Shown: piece by piece, positions 42,644 to 54,728 of the stretch
How positions within the stretch are numbered: position 1 is the first letter of the stretch
How the letters are laid out: every line of letters starts with the position of its first letter
Assembly (NCBI GenBank): GCA_003024175.1
Contig: MDYQ01000041.1
Span: 1 to 64,000, forward strand
Reading direction: 5' to 3'
Length of the DNA stretch: 64,000 bases
From: Planoprotostelium fungivorum
Lineage: Eukaryota > Evosea > Variosea > Cavosteliida > Cavosteliaceae
Notes under the pieces: model-generated
The model's database searches: none
Told to the model about the DNA's origin: nothing
Seen by the model: only the letters and a program-made list of their open reading frames with translations
Program-made: the position numbers and the translations under genes

Positions 42644-45062
42644 ATGAGAATCGCCGCTTTCGATGAGAAACGAGAGTTCTTCGCTGCCATTGGGGCCGAT
42701 AATCGTCTTGCATTGTGGAACACGCTTGCAGGGCAACTGAAGAAGGAGTTTGTCGAGGAATCTCAATTGGCAGACACCTACACATGTATGGCATGGGCAC
42801 CCGCTGCGAACAAGGTGAGACTCTCGTTCAATAGTTGATCAGGTTACTTGCTGACCTGACATCTTTCGTCTTTCCATTCGGTTGATGTGATCTATCACGA
42901 TATCACACATAATCATATCATCATCAAAATCACATCTGATATGACAACTCCAGGACGTCAAAGAGAATGCCATCAAAGGCCTCCGTCAATCGATCTTGGC
43001 CATCGGTACCGCCAGCGGTGGCATCATCGTCTGGGATCTCATCCAAGGAAAGGTGATTCGACTGCACATCTTCACCTCATCTCACCTTCACGCAGGTCGT
43101 CCACTATCTAGAAGGTCACCGCGCTCAAGTCAATCACATCATCTTCTCCAAAAACGGAGAGTTCCTGTACTCTTGTTCAGACGATCAGTTTGTCATCCAG
43201 TGGAGTCTCTCCACCCAAGCTCCCGTACAGTGAGTCGCGGTCTACAACGTTGTAGATTGACATCCTCCAGTAAATTCAAGAAGGACACGCAACCTCTGTC
43301 TCGATTGGCTCTCAACCATGATGAGACAGTGTTGGCTGTCGCTGGAACTGTGATCAAATTGATCGACTTAGCCTCCAAGAGAATCATGAAGAAACTGGGT
43401 GGCCATTCCAAGAGCGTCACCGCACTTCACTTTTCAGCCGAGGGGGAGGTGAGAGTTCGTCTACAACGTTGTAGATTGACGAGATTAGATGCTCTTCTCC
43501 GCCGCGAACGATCGTTACGTTCTGGTGTGGGATACTGCAGCAGATTCTGCAGTTTCGACTCAATTGTACTCGTTCATAAGCAACACGAGCACTTCTGATT
43601 TAGACATTGTTTCTGTGGGAAACCAAACGGTGAGTCACCATCACACATCACGCCTCATGGCAATGTGAAGACGTCTTCTCATCACGATGACGAGTCTCAT
43701 CGCATGAGCTGATGTCCCTGCAGTATCACATTCTGGGTTACACTTCTTCCGGACCAGAAGTTCACGTCTGGGAGTGCAAATACGACGTAGACCCCAACGC
43801 CAAGCGAAAACCTCTCGCTGCTGCCTGCACGAGTGAGTCGACTTGAAATGGATCGCGGTGATCGATGATGGCTGATGTCATCATCAGTCAAGCAGGGTGC
43901 CGTGCACGCTGCCTTCTCCCAAGACGAATACATCACTCTCGTAAAGGAAGCCGCTGGAAAGTTCACCTTCTCTACTCTGGTGATGATCTCTCATTTTTCT
44001 CCAACATTTATTTTTACGTATATAAAAAATCTTCACATTGAAAAATATCTCACGCGACAATAGAAATACAAAGAGAAGGAGGACATCTTGAAAGAAGTCC
44101 ACGAAGTAGCCCCAAAGAAAGTGAGAGAGAAGATCGAGAAAGAAAAACAAGTCAAATTAGTCCTGCCCTCCGACGGAAAGGTGCGTTGTAGACGAGACAT
44201 TGGCGGGTTGTAGACCGACGTTCCCCGCAGGTTGCCAAGTCCAGCTTTGGAAAAACGGAAAAATCGAAGACCATACAGGAAGAGCTGGACGCCATCCAAT
44301 TGAAGCTGCAGCAGGAGACAGAGACCACGCCTGACGTCATCGTTGCCGACTCTCTCCAGAACATCTTACAACAAGCCCTGCAGAAGAACGACGTCAACAT
44401 GATCAATCAGATTCTAACCGTGACGAAGATCCACGTCATCATCAGCACCATCATGAAGGTGATGGGACGTGATGGAAGATGAGTTGACCGAGGAACAGTT
44501 ACCGAACAGCTGCATCTCTGAGCTGCTGCTCATCTTGGTTCAAAAGTTGGAACAAGGAAACAACCCACACCTTCTCGTGTGGCTGAGAGCTATCTTTCAG
44601 CACCACGCCAGGTTAGTCTTTTATTTCGACATTTATTCTTTTTCGATCTTCCACGCTCCTTCGAAAGATTAAATTCGATTTTCTCATTTTATTGTTTCAG
44701 TTTTCTCATCAGCAACGGAAAGCTCGCCAGCCAGCTCGAAGGTCTATACGTCGCTCTCAGCGCTAGGATCTCATCTTACAAGAAATTGTGCAAGCTCCAC
44801 GGTAAATTAGACGTCCTCCTGTCTCAATCAAAAAAGTTCACCAACAGCATCGAGGTGAAGACGATCTCATCATCATCATCATCACACATGGACTCATGCG
44901 TGGCAGAACGGCCCCACGTACGAAGAGTCATCCGGAGACGAAGACGATGATGAGGAAGAAGATGAGGAAGAAGAGACGAACGGTGGTGTCAGCGAAGAGG
45001 AAGATTCAGATCACGAAGAGAGTGGAGTTGCCGATGAAGGCGAAGAAATGGAAGATTTTTAA
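42644..45062 (+). CDS. WDR43: WDR43/UTP5-like SSU-processome protein, right-arm copy
   Basis: This is the mirror copy of 14092-16510, with the same start (MRIAAFDEKREFFAAIG), WD40 blades, Utp12-type helical region and acidic end. Reading on the plus strand made the exon phases clear. For example, STQAPVQ joins KFKKDTQPLS across an intron that contains the palindrome at 43242, and GHSKSVTALHFSAEGE precedes the palindrome intron at 43461. The intron with two half-sites (about 44181-44230) lies before VAKSSFGKTEKSK. Two identical copies of an essential ribosome-biogenesis gene are unusual. One may be redundant, or the duplication may be recent. Confidence 0.88.
43242..43255. repeat. Intronic palindrome CTACAACGTTGTAG (mirror of copy 2)
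   Basis: WDR43 right-arm intron; follows GTGAGTCGCGGT. Confidence 0.8.
43461..43474. repeat. Intronic palindrome CTACAACGTTGTAG (mirror of copy 1)
   Basis: WDR43 right-arm intron; follows GTGAGAGTTCGT and precedes ATTGACGAG. Confidence 0.8.
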
Positions 45063-45184
45063 GAGTCGAACGTTTTCATCATCTGTTGTGTGGGTGATGT
45101 GAAGGATGAGAGGACAGTGAGTTGATGGAGAGTGGATGAAGAAGAGACAGAGATGGTGTCTGTGAGCCGATGTTTGATGAGCTC

Positions 45185-45560
45185 TGACGATCACGAGTCT
45201 TCGCGACATTATTTTCAGTTCTTTCTGCAGGATGCCAACCAAGAGCGTCACTAATCACCGTCGGTGTATTACGATGAGAAGACTCAAACTGACGGGTCAA
45301 CATCTGCGAAGTTGGGATCCTTGAAAGCTTAACTGTCATTCCAGCATAGCTGGATACTTTTGATGTAGTTTTTCGTATAGCTCAACTTGACGGTGTGCAT
45401 TGCACTGAATCTTGTGGCGTTCCTGTTCTAATCCATCCCACGAGAATATCGATTTGATGCGTGGTTGTCGATTTTTGAGTCTGAGAACCAGTGGCTTTTG
45501 AGTCACACTCACTTCACACAGAGATTTGTTTGTCTTTGGTATGATGGAGATGATCGAGTT
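45185..45560 (-). pseudogene. Broken right-arm copy of the small unrecognised gene
   Basis: It is homologous to 13303-13786. The start codon is ATA (IIPKTNKSLCE instead of an initiating Met), a short indel disrupts the SDAKEVG region, and about 330 bases covering the C-terminal half and 3' flank are gone. The middle (QPRIKSIFSWDGLEQERHK) is well kept, so decay is recent. Confidence 0.65.
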
Positions 45561-45705
45561 GGATTCTCCTGATAGTCTTAAAACATACGATCGAGTCAAG
45601 GCTCTCCGTGTAGTCCGAATACGCCACAGCTTCTATTGATCGTGAATTTTGCACGGTGTAGACGCGAAAATGGGTGTCAATAAAAAGATCGATGATCACA
45701 TCATC

Positions 45706-46844
45706 ATGGGCACTCTTTCGAGGATCTTTCTTTTTTGTCTTACATTGAGGTAATTAATGCAAATGGCCCGAAACAAACACTTACGTCTGCAGTTTCGCAC
45801 GTTCAGGATATATATCCTGCAGTAATGCTACCTTAGCAACTCCACAGTGCGATCAACTGCACTCAAATGATATCCAAATCGCCAATCTTCAAGTGATTCT
45901 CTCTGGTAACGTGTATCGTCTCACGGCTTTAGGCATGGAACATCAGCTATCATCCTTCTCTCTATACAGACAGATGCAATATCGCCAGAAGTTCAGCTTT
46001 ATCTGTCGCAGACTTCATCGCCAACTTTGAGACGACCGAGTAAGACCTCCATCCCAATCACAATCCACCCGTTCTAAAATCGATCGACAGACCCGTCATC
46101 ATTACAGATGTAACGGACAATCAATTATTTCGCACGTTGAACGAGAAGAAGAATCTATTGGACTCCTACGGTGATCACATGGTGAAGCTCAGCACGGCCA
46201 ACACCCACTCTTACGACAAAACGATGGTTTTATTTTCTGATTACATCCTCTACATGATGGAAGATCAAGTCACAGACAGGTTTGTCATTCTCAATCATGA
46301 TCACCATTTCGAATCATTCACACGAACATCATGCAGGAGCGGCAAAGACACACTCTATCATTTCGGAGACAACGATTTAGAGAACTTCAAACCACTCTTT
46401 GATCAGTACATCAAGCCTCCTTATCCCTCATCTCTCTTACGTGGCACGATATCCTGGGGATTGGGAGGCTCAGGAACAGGGGTAAACATTCATCGTCCAT
46501 CGTGATGTAATGAGATGATGATGATGTCCGTGCAGGTACCATTCCACACTCACGGGGCTGTGTTCGCCGAAGTATTGCACGGTATGAAGGTGGAGATCAC
46601 GTGAGACGTTCATCATCATGACCATCGTCTTAGAGGTGGTTCCTCTACCCTCCCGGCGCCCACCCCAATTTCGACCCCAACGACAGCACACTCAAATGGA
46701 TGGAAGACATCTATCCTCTCGTGCGAGAGAACGGACTATACGAATGTATGTTGAGGCCGGGGGAGATATTGTACTTACCTCATGGATGGTGGCACGCCAC
46801 GCTGAACTTGGGACAATCTGTATTCATCTCCGTCTTCGTGTGAT
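45706..46844 (+). CDS. JMJD8: JMJD8-like JmjC-domain protein, right-arm copy
   Basis: The start is MGTLSRIFLFCLTL, a signal peptide. The first intron leads to SFARSGYISCSNATLATPQC, three residues longer than the left copy and with several substitutions. From PVIITDVTDNQLF to the end (SVFISVFV) I saw no difference from the left copy at 11977-13106. JmjC marks are FHTHGAVFAEVLHG, GEILYLPHGWWHATLN and the JMJD8-specific DTLYHFGDND. It probably resides in the ER lumen. It is followed by the convergent receptor at 46947, as the left copy is by the deleted receptor D. Confidence 0.85.
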
Positions 46845-46946
46845 CTAGACCACAATGAAAGAACTGTAAAGCATCTTCATTCTAGTCTTCTTCGTGTGAT
46901 GTAACGTAAAGAACAGACGAAGAGAAAATGGTGTCGTATCTTCATT

Positions 46947-49900
46947 TCATTCTTCCTCTTCTTGTTTCGAAATTCTCTCGATGATTCCCTTCAGACTCGG
47001 TCTCTCTTCTCGTCTCTTCTTCGTGCAGTCTACGATCAGCTGTGACACCTTCTCGTCCATCGTCTTATCTACGGTCACTTTCACATCTCTTCCCTCTCTC
47101 GCTGTCTCGTAGAGATGATGGCTACCGGTGACCATGGACCACAGGAGCACACCGACGTTATAGACGTGTCCACTGGCTCTGTATCTCTTCTCTTCGATCA
47201 CCTCGGGTGCCTGATCGAGTCAGTCATCACGATCATGTGAACGTGACGTACCGTGTAAAAGAGATCCGGTTTCGAGCGATAAGGAGATGCTTCTGCGACG
47301 ATGCAAGAGAAGCAGTTCAATTTGACCGTCATTCCGCTGAGTAATATCTTTTCTCGTCAGATCTCGAATGACATAACGATGAGATAGAGATACCTTGCTC
47401 GGCACGACAGAAACGTGTACCATGCCCATGGATGTTATGTACGACAGTCCTTTGCTGACATCATTGCATCTGTTCGAATGTCAGAAACTCTGTCGTGAGG
47501 TCAACGTGTCTCACATCGTGAATATTCTGTCCATGGTGAGTCGAGGTTGAGAAGAGAGGAGGTGGTGAAGTGTTTCGTCTTCCATGTATTCCATCACGAT
47601 GTATCTCTCTGCATATCTGTCAGTCGATAGACAGATGTGATAGATTCACCTCTCAAACTTCGACCGAGATATTGTACGACGTTCGGATGATGCAGTCCCT
47701 GCTTCTGTCACTTCTCGCTCATCCTCTCTCTTCTTCTCACCTTCATCACATCACACTCTCTGTCTATATCGATGCCTTCGATCAGCTTCTTGACAGCCAC
47801 GACAGTCGTCTCTTTGTATATGCTCTTCCACACTTGTCCTCTCTTTCCTTCCCCTATCATCTTCTGTAACTCGATGCCATCCGTGTCTACCACCACAGAT
47901 AAGTTTGTCTCCGTATCATCCTACACCCTTTCAGCTCGATTCTATTTCTCATTTACTCACTCTCTTGTATCGATACACCTTGCGATAGACCAAGAGAGAG
48001 ACGATGAGAATGAGAAGGAGTCCTCCCACGCTGCAGCATGCGATGATGATGATGAGCTTCGTCTTGTTGCTGCCGCTGTCTTGTGATGGAGGGATGACTG
48101 GCTCTGTGGCTGCTGCTCTCAGCTGTACACCGATAGAGAAGTTGGTGAGGTGACTGCACTGACAGATGGCCACGTCTGCATCTACAACGAGACTGCAGCC
48201 GTCTCTAGACCATAAATTGAATGTCTCGTTCCAATACTGACACACTGCCTCTGTTCTCAGCGTCAGAGAAGATGTTGACGTTCATGAGTGATGATCACCG
48301 TAGCCAGAGGGTATAGATGTGATCGATCCCATTGTGATGTTGATCAACTGATCGACTCCTCTGACATCGATCTCTTTGCCTTGTGCGTACACGCTGACTC
48401 CAATGACTGGACTGTATCTGTTCTTTCTTCAATTGAACGTTCCACATTGAAATATCGATGATTCACATGGTCTCGTTGTAGATGGATTCGAACGGATTGT
48501 ACGACACAGATGATAACGACACAGAAACTGTTTTCTTCATCAGTCCATGACTTCTCACGCACCATTCACCTTGCTGTTGAGATGAAAAGGCAGACGCAGG
48601 AAGAGCTACGGCGACACTGCTGTTATCGATCTTACTCGATATACTCTCTCCCACCATCAGACTCGTCGTGTTGTATGTCTGAAGCTTGATCGACACATCT
48701 TTCGTGCTGTAATCAAACGATGTCGTCGACGTGTTGCGCAGCAACGCTATCACCACAGCAGATATGACTTGCACGGTCTATTCTCCATCAGTCTCTCTCC
48801 TCTCTCATTCACTCACATCCGCGTTATTCTGCAGTGTACTGTTCAATATGTTCTGTGATGAGTCACATCGTCTTACTCTTCGAATGGTTCTCACCTTTGC
48901 TTCTTGTACGGATATCTTTGTGTTGTTATCGTACAATGTCTGAATGATTACGGTCACGTTCGTGCCATCTGTGATGGCAGTGGTGGGTGTGACGTTTGTT
49001 GTCGACGATGAAATCGTGCTGGATGATGAGCTGGATGTGCTGGATGACGAGCTGGATGTACTTGATGTCATCAATGGGGCAGTAGACGAGCTAGATGTAG
49101 TTGATGTAGTGCTAGAGGTGTCTGATGTGGTGCTGGAGGTGTCTGATGTTGTACTTGATGTGTCTGATGTTGTACTTGATGTGTCTGATGTTGTACTTGA
49201 TGTGTCTGATGTTGTACTTGATGTGTCTGATGTGGTGCTAGATGTGTCTGATGTGGTGCTAGAGGTGTCTGATGTGGTGCTAGGGGTATCTGATGTGGTG
49301 CTGGAGGTGTCTGATGTGGTGCTAGGGGTATCTGATGTTGTGCTAGAGGTGTCTGATGTGGTACTGGATGTGTCTGATGTTGTGCTAGGGGTATCTGATG
49401 TTGTGCTAGAGGTGTCTGATGTTGTACTGGATGTGTCTGATGTGGTGCTGGTGGTGTCTGATGTTGTACTGGATGTGTCTGATGTTGTGCTAGAGGTGTC
49501 TGATGTAGTGCTGGATGTGTCTGATGTTGTGCTTGACGTTGAGCTGGTACTGGACGATGTAGTGCTAGAGCTGGTAGTACAGGGCAGGTAGACCACACTG
49601 CTGGCGCAATTTGTCGACACGTTGAGTGTGGGAAGACAAGGAAAAGCATTCCCGCCGAGAGAGCAAGTGCCCGTGACGCTGATGTACCCCACCGAGGTCA
49701 ATCGGTTGTTATTCAACGAGAGACCGCCAAGGGCAACAAGGCTAGAGTTTCTGTCGGGTACTGTACCGTCGAGAAGGTTGTACGATGCATCGAGGTAATT
49801 GAGAGTCGGTAGATCGATCACTCCTTGTGGAATACTTCCTGATTTAGAGTGTGAGTAGCTGTGATGGACATCGTGATGGACATCGTGATGGACATCGTGA

Positions 49901-51375
49901 TGGACATCGTGATGGACATCGTGATGGACATCGTGATCGACATGTGATGGACATTGCGACGGACGAGGTGATGAACGTCGAACATGAAAATGGATATTGA
50001 CATATTGAACTTTCTCACCCGTAAATTGGTTGTTCTGCATCCTGATGGTGGTCAAACGGCTCAACTTTCCGATAGAAGCAGGTATGACTCCATCGAATTG
50101 ATTGTATTCCAGAAGGATCTGCTGGAGTAATGATGCGTCGCCGATGCTGTCTGGGATGGGTCCACTCATCATGTTGTTCTGCAGCCACAGAGTTTGAAGA
50201 GATGCGAGGCTGCCGATGGTAGAAGGTAGAAGTCCGGTGAGTTGATTACTCGACAGTTGGAGGTTTTGGAGCAAGTGAAGGTTGCCGATGGAGTCTGGCA
50301 GAGGGCCTGACAGTCGATTTGTACTGAGCATGAGATTGACGAGAGAGGTGAGGCTGCCTATGGTGGAAGGGATGGATCCATTCAGATTGTTGTTGCTGAA
50401 TTGGAGATCGGTGAGAGAAATGAGATTGCCGATGGAATCAGGGATGGGACCGCTGAGCTGATTCCTGTAGAGCCAGAAGACTTGGAGGAGATGCAGGTCG
50501 CCGATGCAGGTTGGAATGGAACCGGACAGTAGATTGTTCGATATTTGGAGAGTCGTGATGGATCCAAGATTACAGACGGAGTCAGGGATGGGACCGCTGA
50601 GCTGATTCCCATCGAGCCGGAGGATCTGGAGGGCATGCAGATTGCCAATGCATGTTGGAATGGGACCGGACAGCTGGTTATTTGATAGTTGGAGGGTTGT
50701 AATGGTGGCCAGATTACAGATGGAATCGGGGATGCCAGTCAGTTGATTGCTACTGAGAGAGAAGTACTGGATGGAAGAAAGACCTCCGACAGAACTGGGG
50801 ATGGATCCGTTGAAGCGACAATTGTCGAGAAGGAGGTACTGGAGGGACGTGAGGCTTCCGATGGAATCAGGGATGGATCCGCTGAGCCGATTGTTGAAGA
50901 GATTGATATATGTGAGAGAAGTGAGTTGGCCGATGGTGCCAGGGATAGGACCGGACAGTTGGTTGTTAAAGAAATCGAGGGAGGTGAGATTGATGAGATT
51001 TCCGATGGAAGGGGAGAGAGTGCCGGTCAGAGCTGAACTTCTAAACTTAATGGATATCGGCCACGATCCAGTGGAATCACAAGTCACACCGATGTAATCA
51101 GCCGGGTTGCAGATCTGAAATGAGTTAGCTCTCCTATCTTCCCTTCACCCACCTTCGTTCCGCTCCAATATTGAGATGGACCTAACTTCATCTCAGCAAC
51201 TGAGTACGAAACACTTATATACGAAATAGAAGAACTCACCTCCCAGGGCCGTCCAGATGTTCTGCATTGATCCAAACAAATCGACCGCCGCCATCATGCT
51301 CGTGCTACCTTGGGGCATTCCAAAGAGGAGAATAAGCAGATAGAGCAACACAGGAAGAGGTGAGGGTTTAGCCAT
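46947..51375 (-). CDS. Receptor pseudokinase R5: LRR-GAIN/GPS-TM-pseudokinase, full length
   Basis: The signal peptide starts MAKPSPLPVLLYLLILLFGM. The LRRNT follows (MQNIWTALG; ICNPADYIGVTCD), then about 14 LRRs (51030-50040) and one after an intron. The stalk is about 20 copies of a seven-residue unit (DTSSTTS) coded by a 21-nt minisatellite. The GAIN-like domain (VQVISAVVIALLRNTS; YNPFESIYN) and GPS (CQYWNETFNLWSRDGC ... CQCSHLTNFS) follow. The TM helix is KTKLIIIIACCSVGGLLL. The kinase-like domain has GEGKRGQV, VAVKK and alphaC Glu, but HVSVVPSK at the catalytic loop and SCIV at the DFG site. The intron after the last full LRR contains a 12-nt tandem repeat and happens to stay open, so retention would insert DVHH repeats. 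Its 3' end is sister to that of the broken left receptor D. Confidence 0.85.
49110..49530 (-). repeat. 21-nt minisatellite coding the receptor stalk
   Basis: About 20 tandem copies of a 21-nt unit (on the plus strand, GTGCTAGAGGTGTCTGATGT and variants) encode the repeated DTSSTTS stalk of receptor R5. Neighbouring receptors have other Ser/Thr-rich stalks, so stalk length evolves by repeat slippage. Confidence 0.8.
49860..49945 (-). repeat. 12-nt tandem repeat in an R5 intron
   Basis: About seven copies of GTGATGGACATC lie in the intron between the last LRR exons. The unit is a multiple of three and the intron has no stop in the LRR frame, so it reads through as DVHH repeats if not spliced. 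Confidence 0.7.
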
Positions 51376-51848
51376 CCCTGCGGCTTTCGAGTATGGATTG
51401 GTGTGTTCGCATTTTGCGCATTAACAATTAACAATGGCCATAGCACGTCAAAAGTTGAGTCATTCGGCGACTTAAATCGGAGGATTCTCTCCATGACCTC
51501 ATCAGGTCTAGCAGTCTCTATGGGATAGGTGAATGATGAACTCATTCAAATAAGGAGATCAAGAGATTTACTGTTCAAGATGTGGCGATGAGGATCGGGC
51601 CGTGATTAGGAATGGGTAAAGATGGACACCAATGATACATCAGTGGGAAGACTCCTCCACGTTGTTGAATGATAGAGGGTAATCCCTGGTCAGATATACC
51701 TATCGTACTTTTTGGATAGAAGAAGATGTTCAGGCTGCCACAAAGGCGATAGACATAAAGCAGATGAGACGAAACAGATCAAGCGATCGCATGAAATGAG
51801 CCACGCATGAAAGATCCAATTTAATATCTCTTAAAGTATTCGAAAGGC
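51376..51848. other. Intergenic region between receptors R5 and R4
   Basis: No gene is seen. It should include the R5 promoter. It also follows the point where R4 lost its kinase-coding part, but I saw no recognisable kinase remnant here. Confidence 0.4.
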
Positions 51849-54728
51849 TCAATTCCTCATCTTCTGTAACTCGATCGTGTGGCTGTTTGAAGACTCCTGC
51901 CATACATCAGACATACTCTTCCTTTTGTCTTCTGTTCTCCTCACCTTCTTCTTTCGATGCACGCGATAGACCAAGAGAGAGACGATGAGAATGAGAAGAA
52001 GTCCTCCCACGCTGCAGCAGACGATGATGATGATCAGCTTCGTCTTGTTGCTGCCGCTGTCTTGTGCTGGACTGTTGACTGGCTCTGTAGATGACATCTT
52101 TTGCTGCGCGCCGACTGAGAAGTTTGTCAAGTGGCTGCTCTGACACACTGTGATGCCAGCATCTACAACGAGACTGCAGCCATCACTCGACCACATCTTG
52201 TGTGTCTCGTTCCAGTACTGACACACTGCCTCTGTTCTCAGCGTCAGAAAGAGATGACGATCCTGAGTGATGATCACCATAGCCAGAGGGTATAGATGCG
52301 ATCGATCCCATTGTGATGTTGATCAGCTGATCGACTCCTCTGACATCGATCTCTTTGCCTTGTGCGTACACACTGACTCCAATGACTGGACTGTATCTGT
52401 TCTTCCTTCACTATTCTATTCTTGTTGGATGCGATAACTCACATTGTCTTGTTGTAGATGGAATCGACGGATTGTACGATACGGATGATAACGATACAGA
52501 AACTATTCACACGTTATTCTCAATCATTCAAATAATAATCTACCTTGCTGTTGTGAAGTAAAGACAGAAGCAGGTAGTGCCACAGCGATGCTGCTGTTCT
52601 CTATCTTGTTTGTCACACTCTTTCCACTGCTCAGCTCTGACGTGTTGTACGTCTGCAGCTTGACTGAGACGTCTCGTGTGTTGTACTCGAACGATGTCGT
52701 CGACGTGTTGCGTAGCAACGCGAGAACAACTGCAGATATGACTTGTACGGTCTGTGTCATCCATCAGTCTCTCTCTTTTCTCCTTCTTCCCTTCACCTTT
52801 TCACGGTTCAAAGTTGTCGTGTTGAGAATGTTCTGTTTGTACGTCACACATCATCTTTCTTTACACTTCCCTCACCTTTGCATCAGTGACTGATATCTTC
52901 GTGTCGTTATTGTACAGACTCTGAATGGCCGCACTGACATTCGAACCATCGATCACTCTCGTGGTGGGGACGATGGATGTCGTTTGTGACGAACGAGGAC
53001 ATGGACGAAGTGATGATGACAGACGAGTCAGATAGTGATGTGCTGCTAGACGATGAACTTGTTGATGTGGTCTCTGATGATGTGCTTCTAGACGATGAAC
53101 TTGTTGATGTGGTCTCTGATGAAGTGCTAGACGATGAACTTGTTGATGTGGTCTCTGATGATGAAGTGCTGGATGATGAACTTGTCGACGTGGTCGTGTA
53201 GTCGACGCATCCATAGTAGATGGCAGGATCATCACACGTTGAGGATACGTTAAGGGGTAGTTGACACGGAAATGAGTTGCCTAGTAGAGAACATGTTCCG
53301 GTCACGTTGATATATCCCACGTACGAGAGTCGATTGTTTCTGAGGGAGAGTGAGTTCAGGCCAGGAAGGCTGTCTGTTCTGCTCGATACGGCTCCACTCA
53401 ATCGGTTGAAAGATAAACCGAGATCTGATAGAAGTGGCAGATCGATCAGTCCATCAGGTACATCTCCTATTTATCATTTAGACATGAGATGGAAGCGTGA
53501 ATCATTCTCACCGGTGAACTGATTGTGGCTCAGCTGTATCGATCTAAGAGAAGTGAAAAGAGCGATGAAAGGAGGGATGGTTCCGTTCAATAGGTTGCCA
53601 GAGGCATCGAATTCAGCGAGTGAAGTCAGGTGTTCGAAGGTGGAGGGGATGGGCCCAGTCAAATTGTTGCTCCACAGTTTGAGCTGACTCAGAGACGACA
53701 GATTGCCCACTGTATCTGGAATACTTCCACTCAATTTGTTGCGAGACAGGTCGAGGGAGGCGAGACGAGACAGACGACCGATGGAGTCAGGGATGGTACC
53801 GGTGAAGGCGTTGCGAAACAGACTGATCGATTGAAGGGAGGAGAGGTTGCCCACGGTGTATGGAATGGACCCGTTCAGTTGATTGCTACCGAGGTCGAGA
53901 TTCTGTAGAGAGGAGAGGTACCCGATGGAGTCAGGGAGGGGACCATTCAGTAGATTGAAGTAGAGATCCAAGTCTGTGATGTTGATGAGGTTGCCGATGG
54001 AGTCAGGGATAGGACCGCTCAGTTGATTGAATACGAGAGACAGGGACTGAAGTGAACGAAGGTTACCGATGGCATCAGGTATGGTTCCGTTGAGCTTATT
54101 GATACCGAGATCGAGCTCCGTGAGATGATGGAGGTTGCCGATGGAGTCAGGGATGGGGCCGCTGAGTCGATTTTTTCTGAAAGAAATGGAGGTGAGAGAG
54201 GTGAGGTTGCCGATGGAGTCGGGGATGGGACCGGTCAGTTGGTTCTGATAGAAGGAGAGGCGAAGAAGGGAGGACATGTTGCTGATGGTGGAAGGGATGG
54301 AGCCGCTCAGTTGATTCTGACCGAGGTCGAGATCTTCGAGGAGGGAGAGCTGAACGATGGAGTCGGGGATGGATCCGTTCAGACGGTAATTACTAGCGAG
54401 GTTGAGTGACTGAAGGAAGGAGAGGTTGCCGATGGAAGATGGAATGGGACCAGCCAAGAGATTATCGCTCGATGGAGGTAAGGTTGACGAGATCTCCGAT
54501 GGAGGGAGAGAGAAAGCCAGAGAGTCGTTGATTGTCACATTCGGACCGTTCCAAAATTGTGACGAGCCTGCAGTCGTTTAATCGTAAGACGAGGAGAAAG
54601 CTCTTACCCTCAAAGGACGTCCAGATGTTTTGCATTGTCGCGACTAGATCTACAGCCAAAGTACGTTCAGGCATCGATAATACAAGGAATAGACAGAGAA
54701 GCAAGCGAAGTTGCCCAACTTGATCCAT
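51849..54728 (-). CDS. Receptor R4: LRR-GAIN/GPS-TM without kinase
   Basis: The signal peptide (MDQVGQLRLLLCLFLVLSM) and MQNIWTSFEG are present. The LRRNT Cys pair is lost: the region up to the first complete LRR is read in a shifted frame (INDSLAFSLPPSEISS) but stays open. About 13 LRRs follow (54480-53510), then a Ser/Thr/Glu stalk built from ETTSTSSSS units and a GAIN-like domain. The GPS has Ser for one conserved Cys (CQSSHLTNFS instead of CQCSHLTNFS), although the HL/T site is kept. The TM helix is as in R3. After a short basic tail the protein ends at SHTIELQKMRN, where paralogues enter the glycine loop (IELQKMIGEGKRG). It may be a kinase-less co-receptor or decoy, or an early pseudogene. 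Confidence 0.75.

Larger units (their letters stand above)
40977..45062. repeat. Right arm of inverted repeat, high-identity tract
   Basis: Mirror of 14092-18177 (coordinates sum to 59154). It covers the complete RING-E2 and WDR43 genes with all introns and their shared promoter. No mismatch was found in the stretches compared, and divergence begins directly outside the two stop codons. Confidence 0.85.

Noticed and set aside
11977-46844. A giant terminal-inverted-repeat transposon bounded by the two arms
   Set aside because: The arms carry ordinary host genes, the interior has no transposase, and no target-site duplication or sharp outer end is visible because receptor arrays continue outward on both sides.
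49110-49530. CRISPR-like look of evenly spaced repeats
   Set aside because: The units are directly adjacent with no unique spacers, and they code the receptor stalk in frame.
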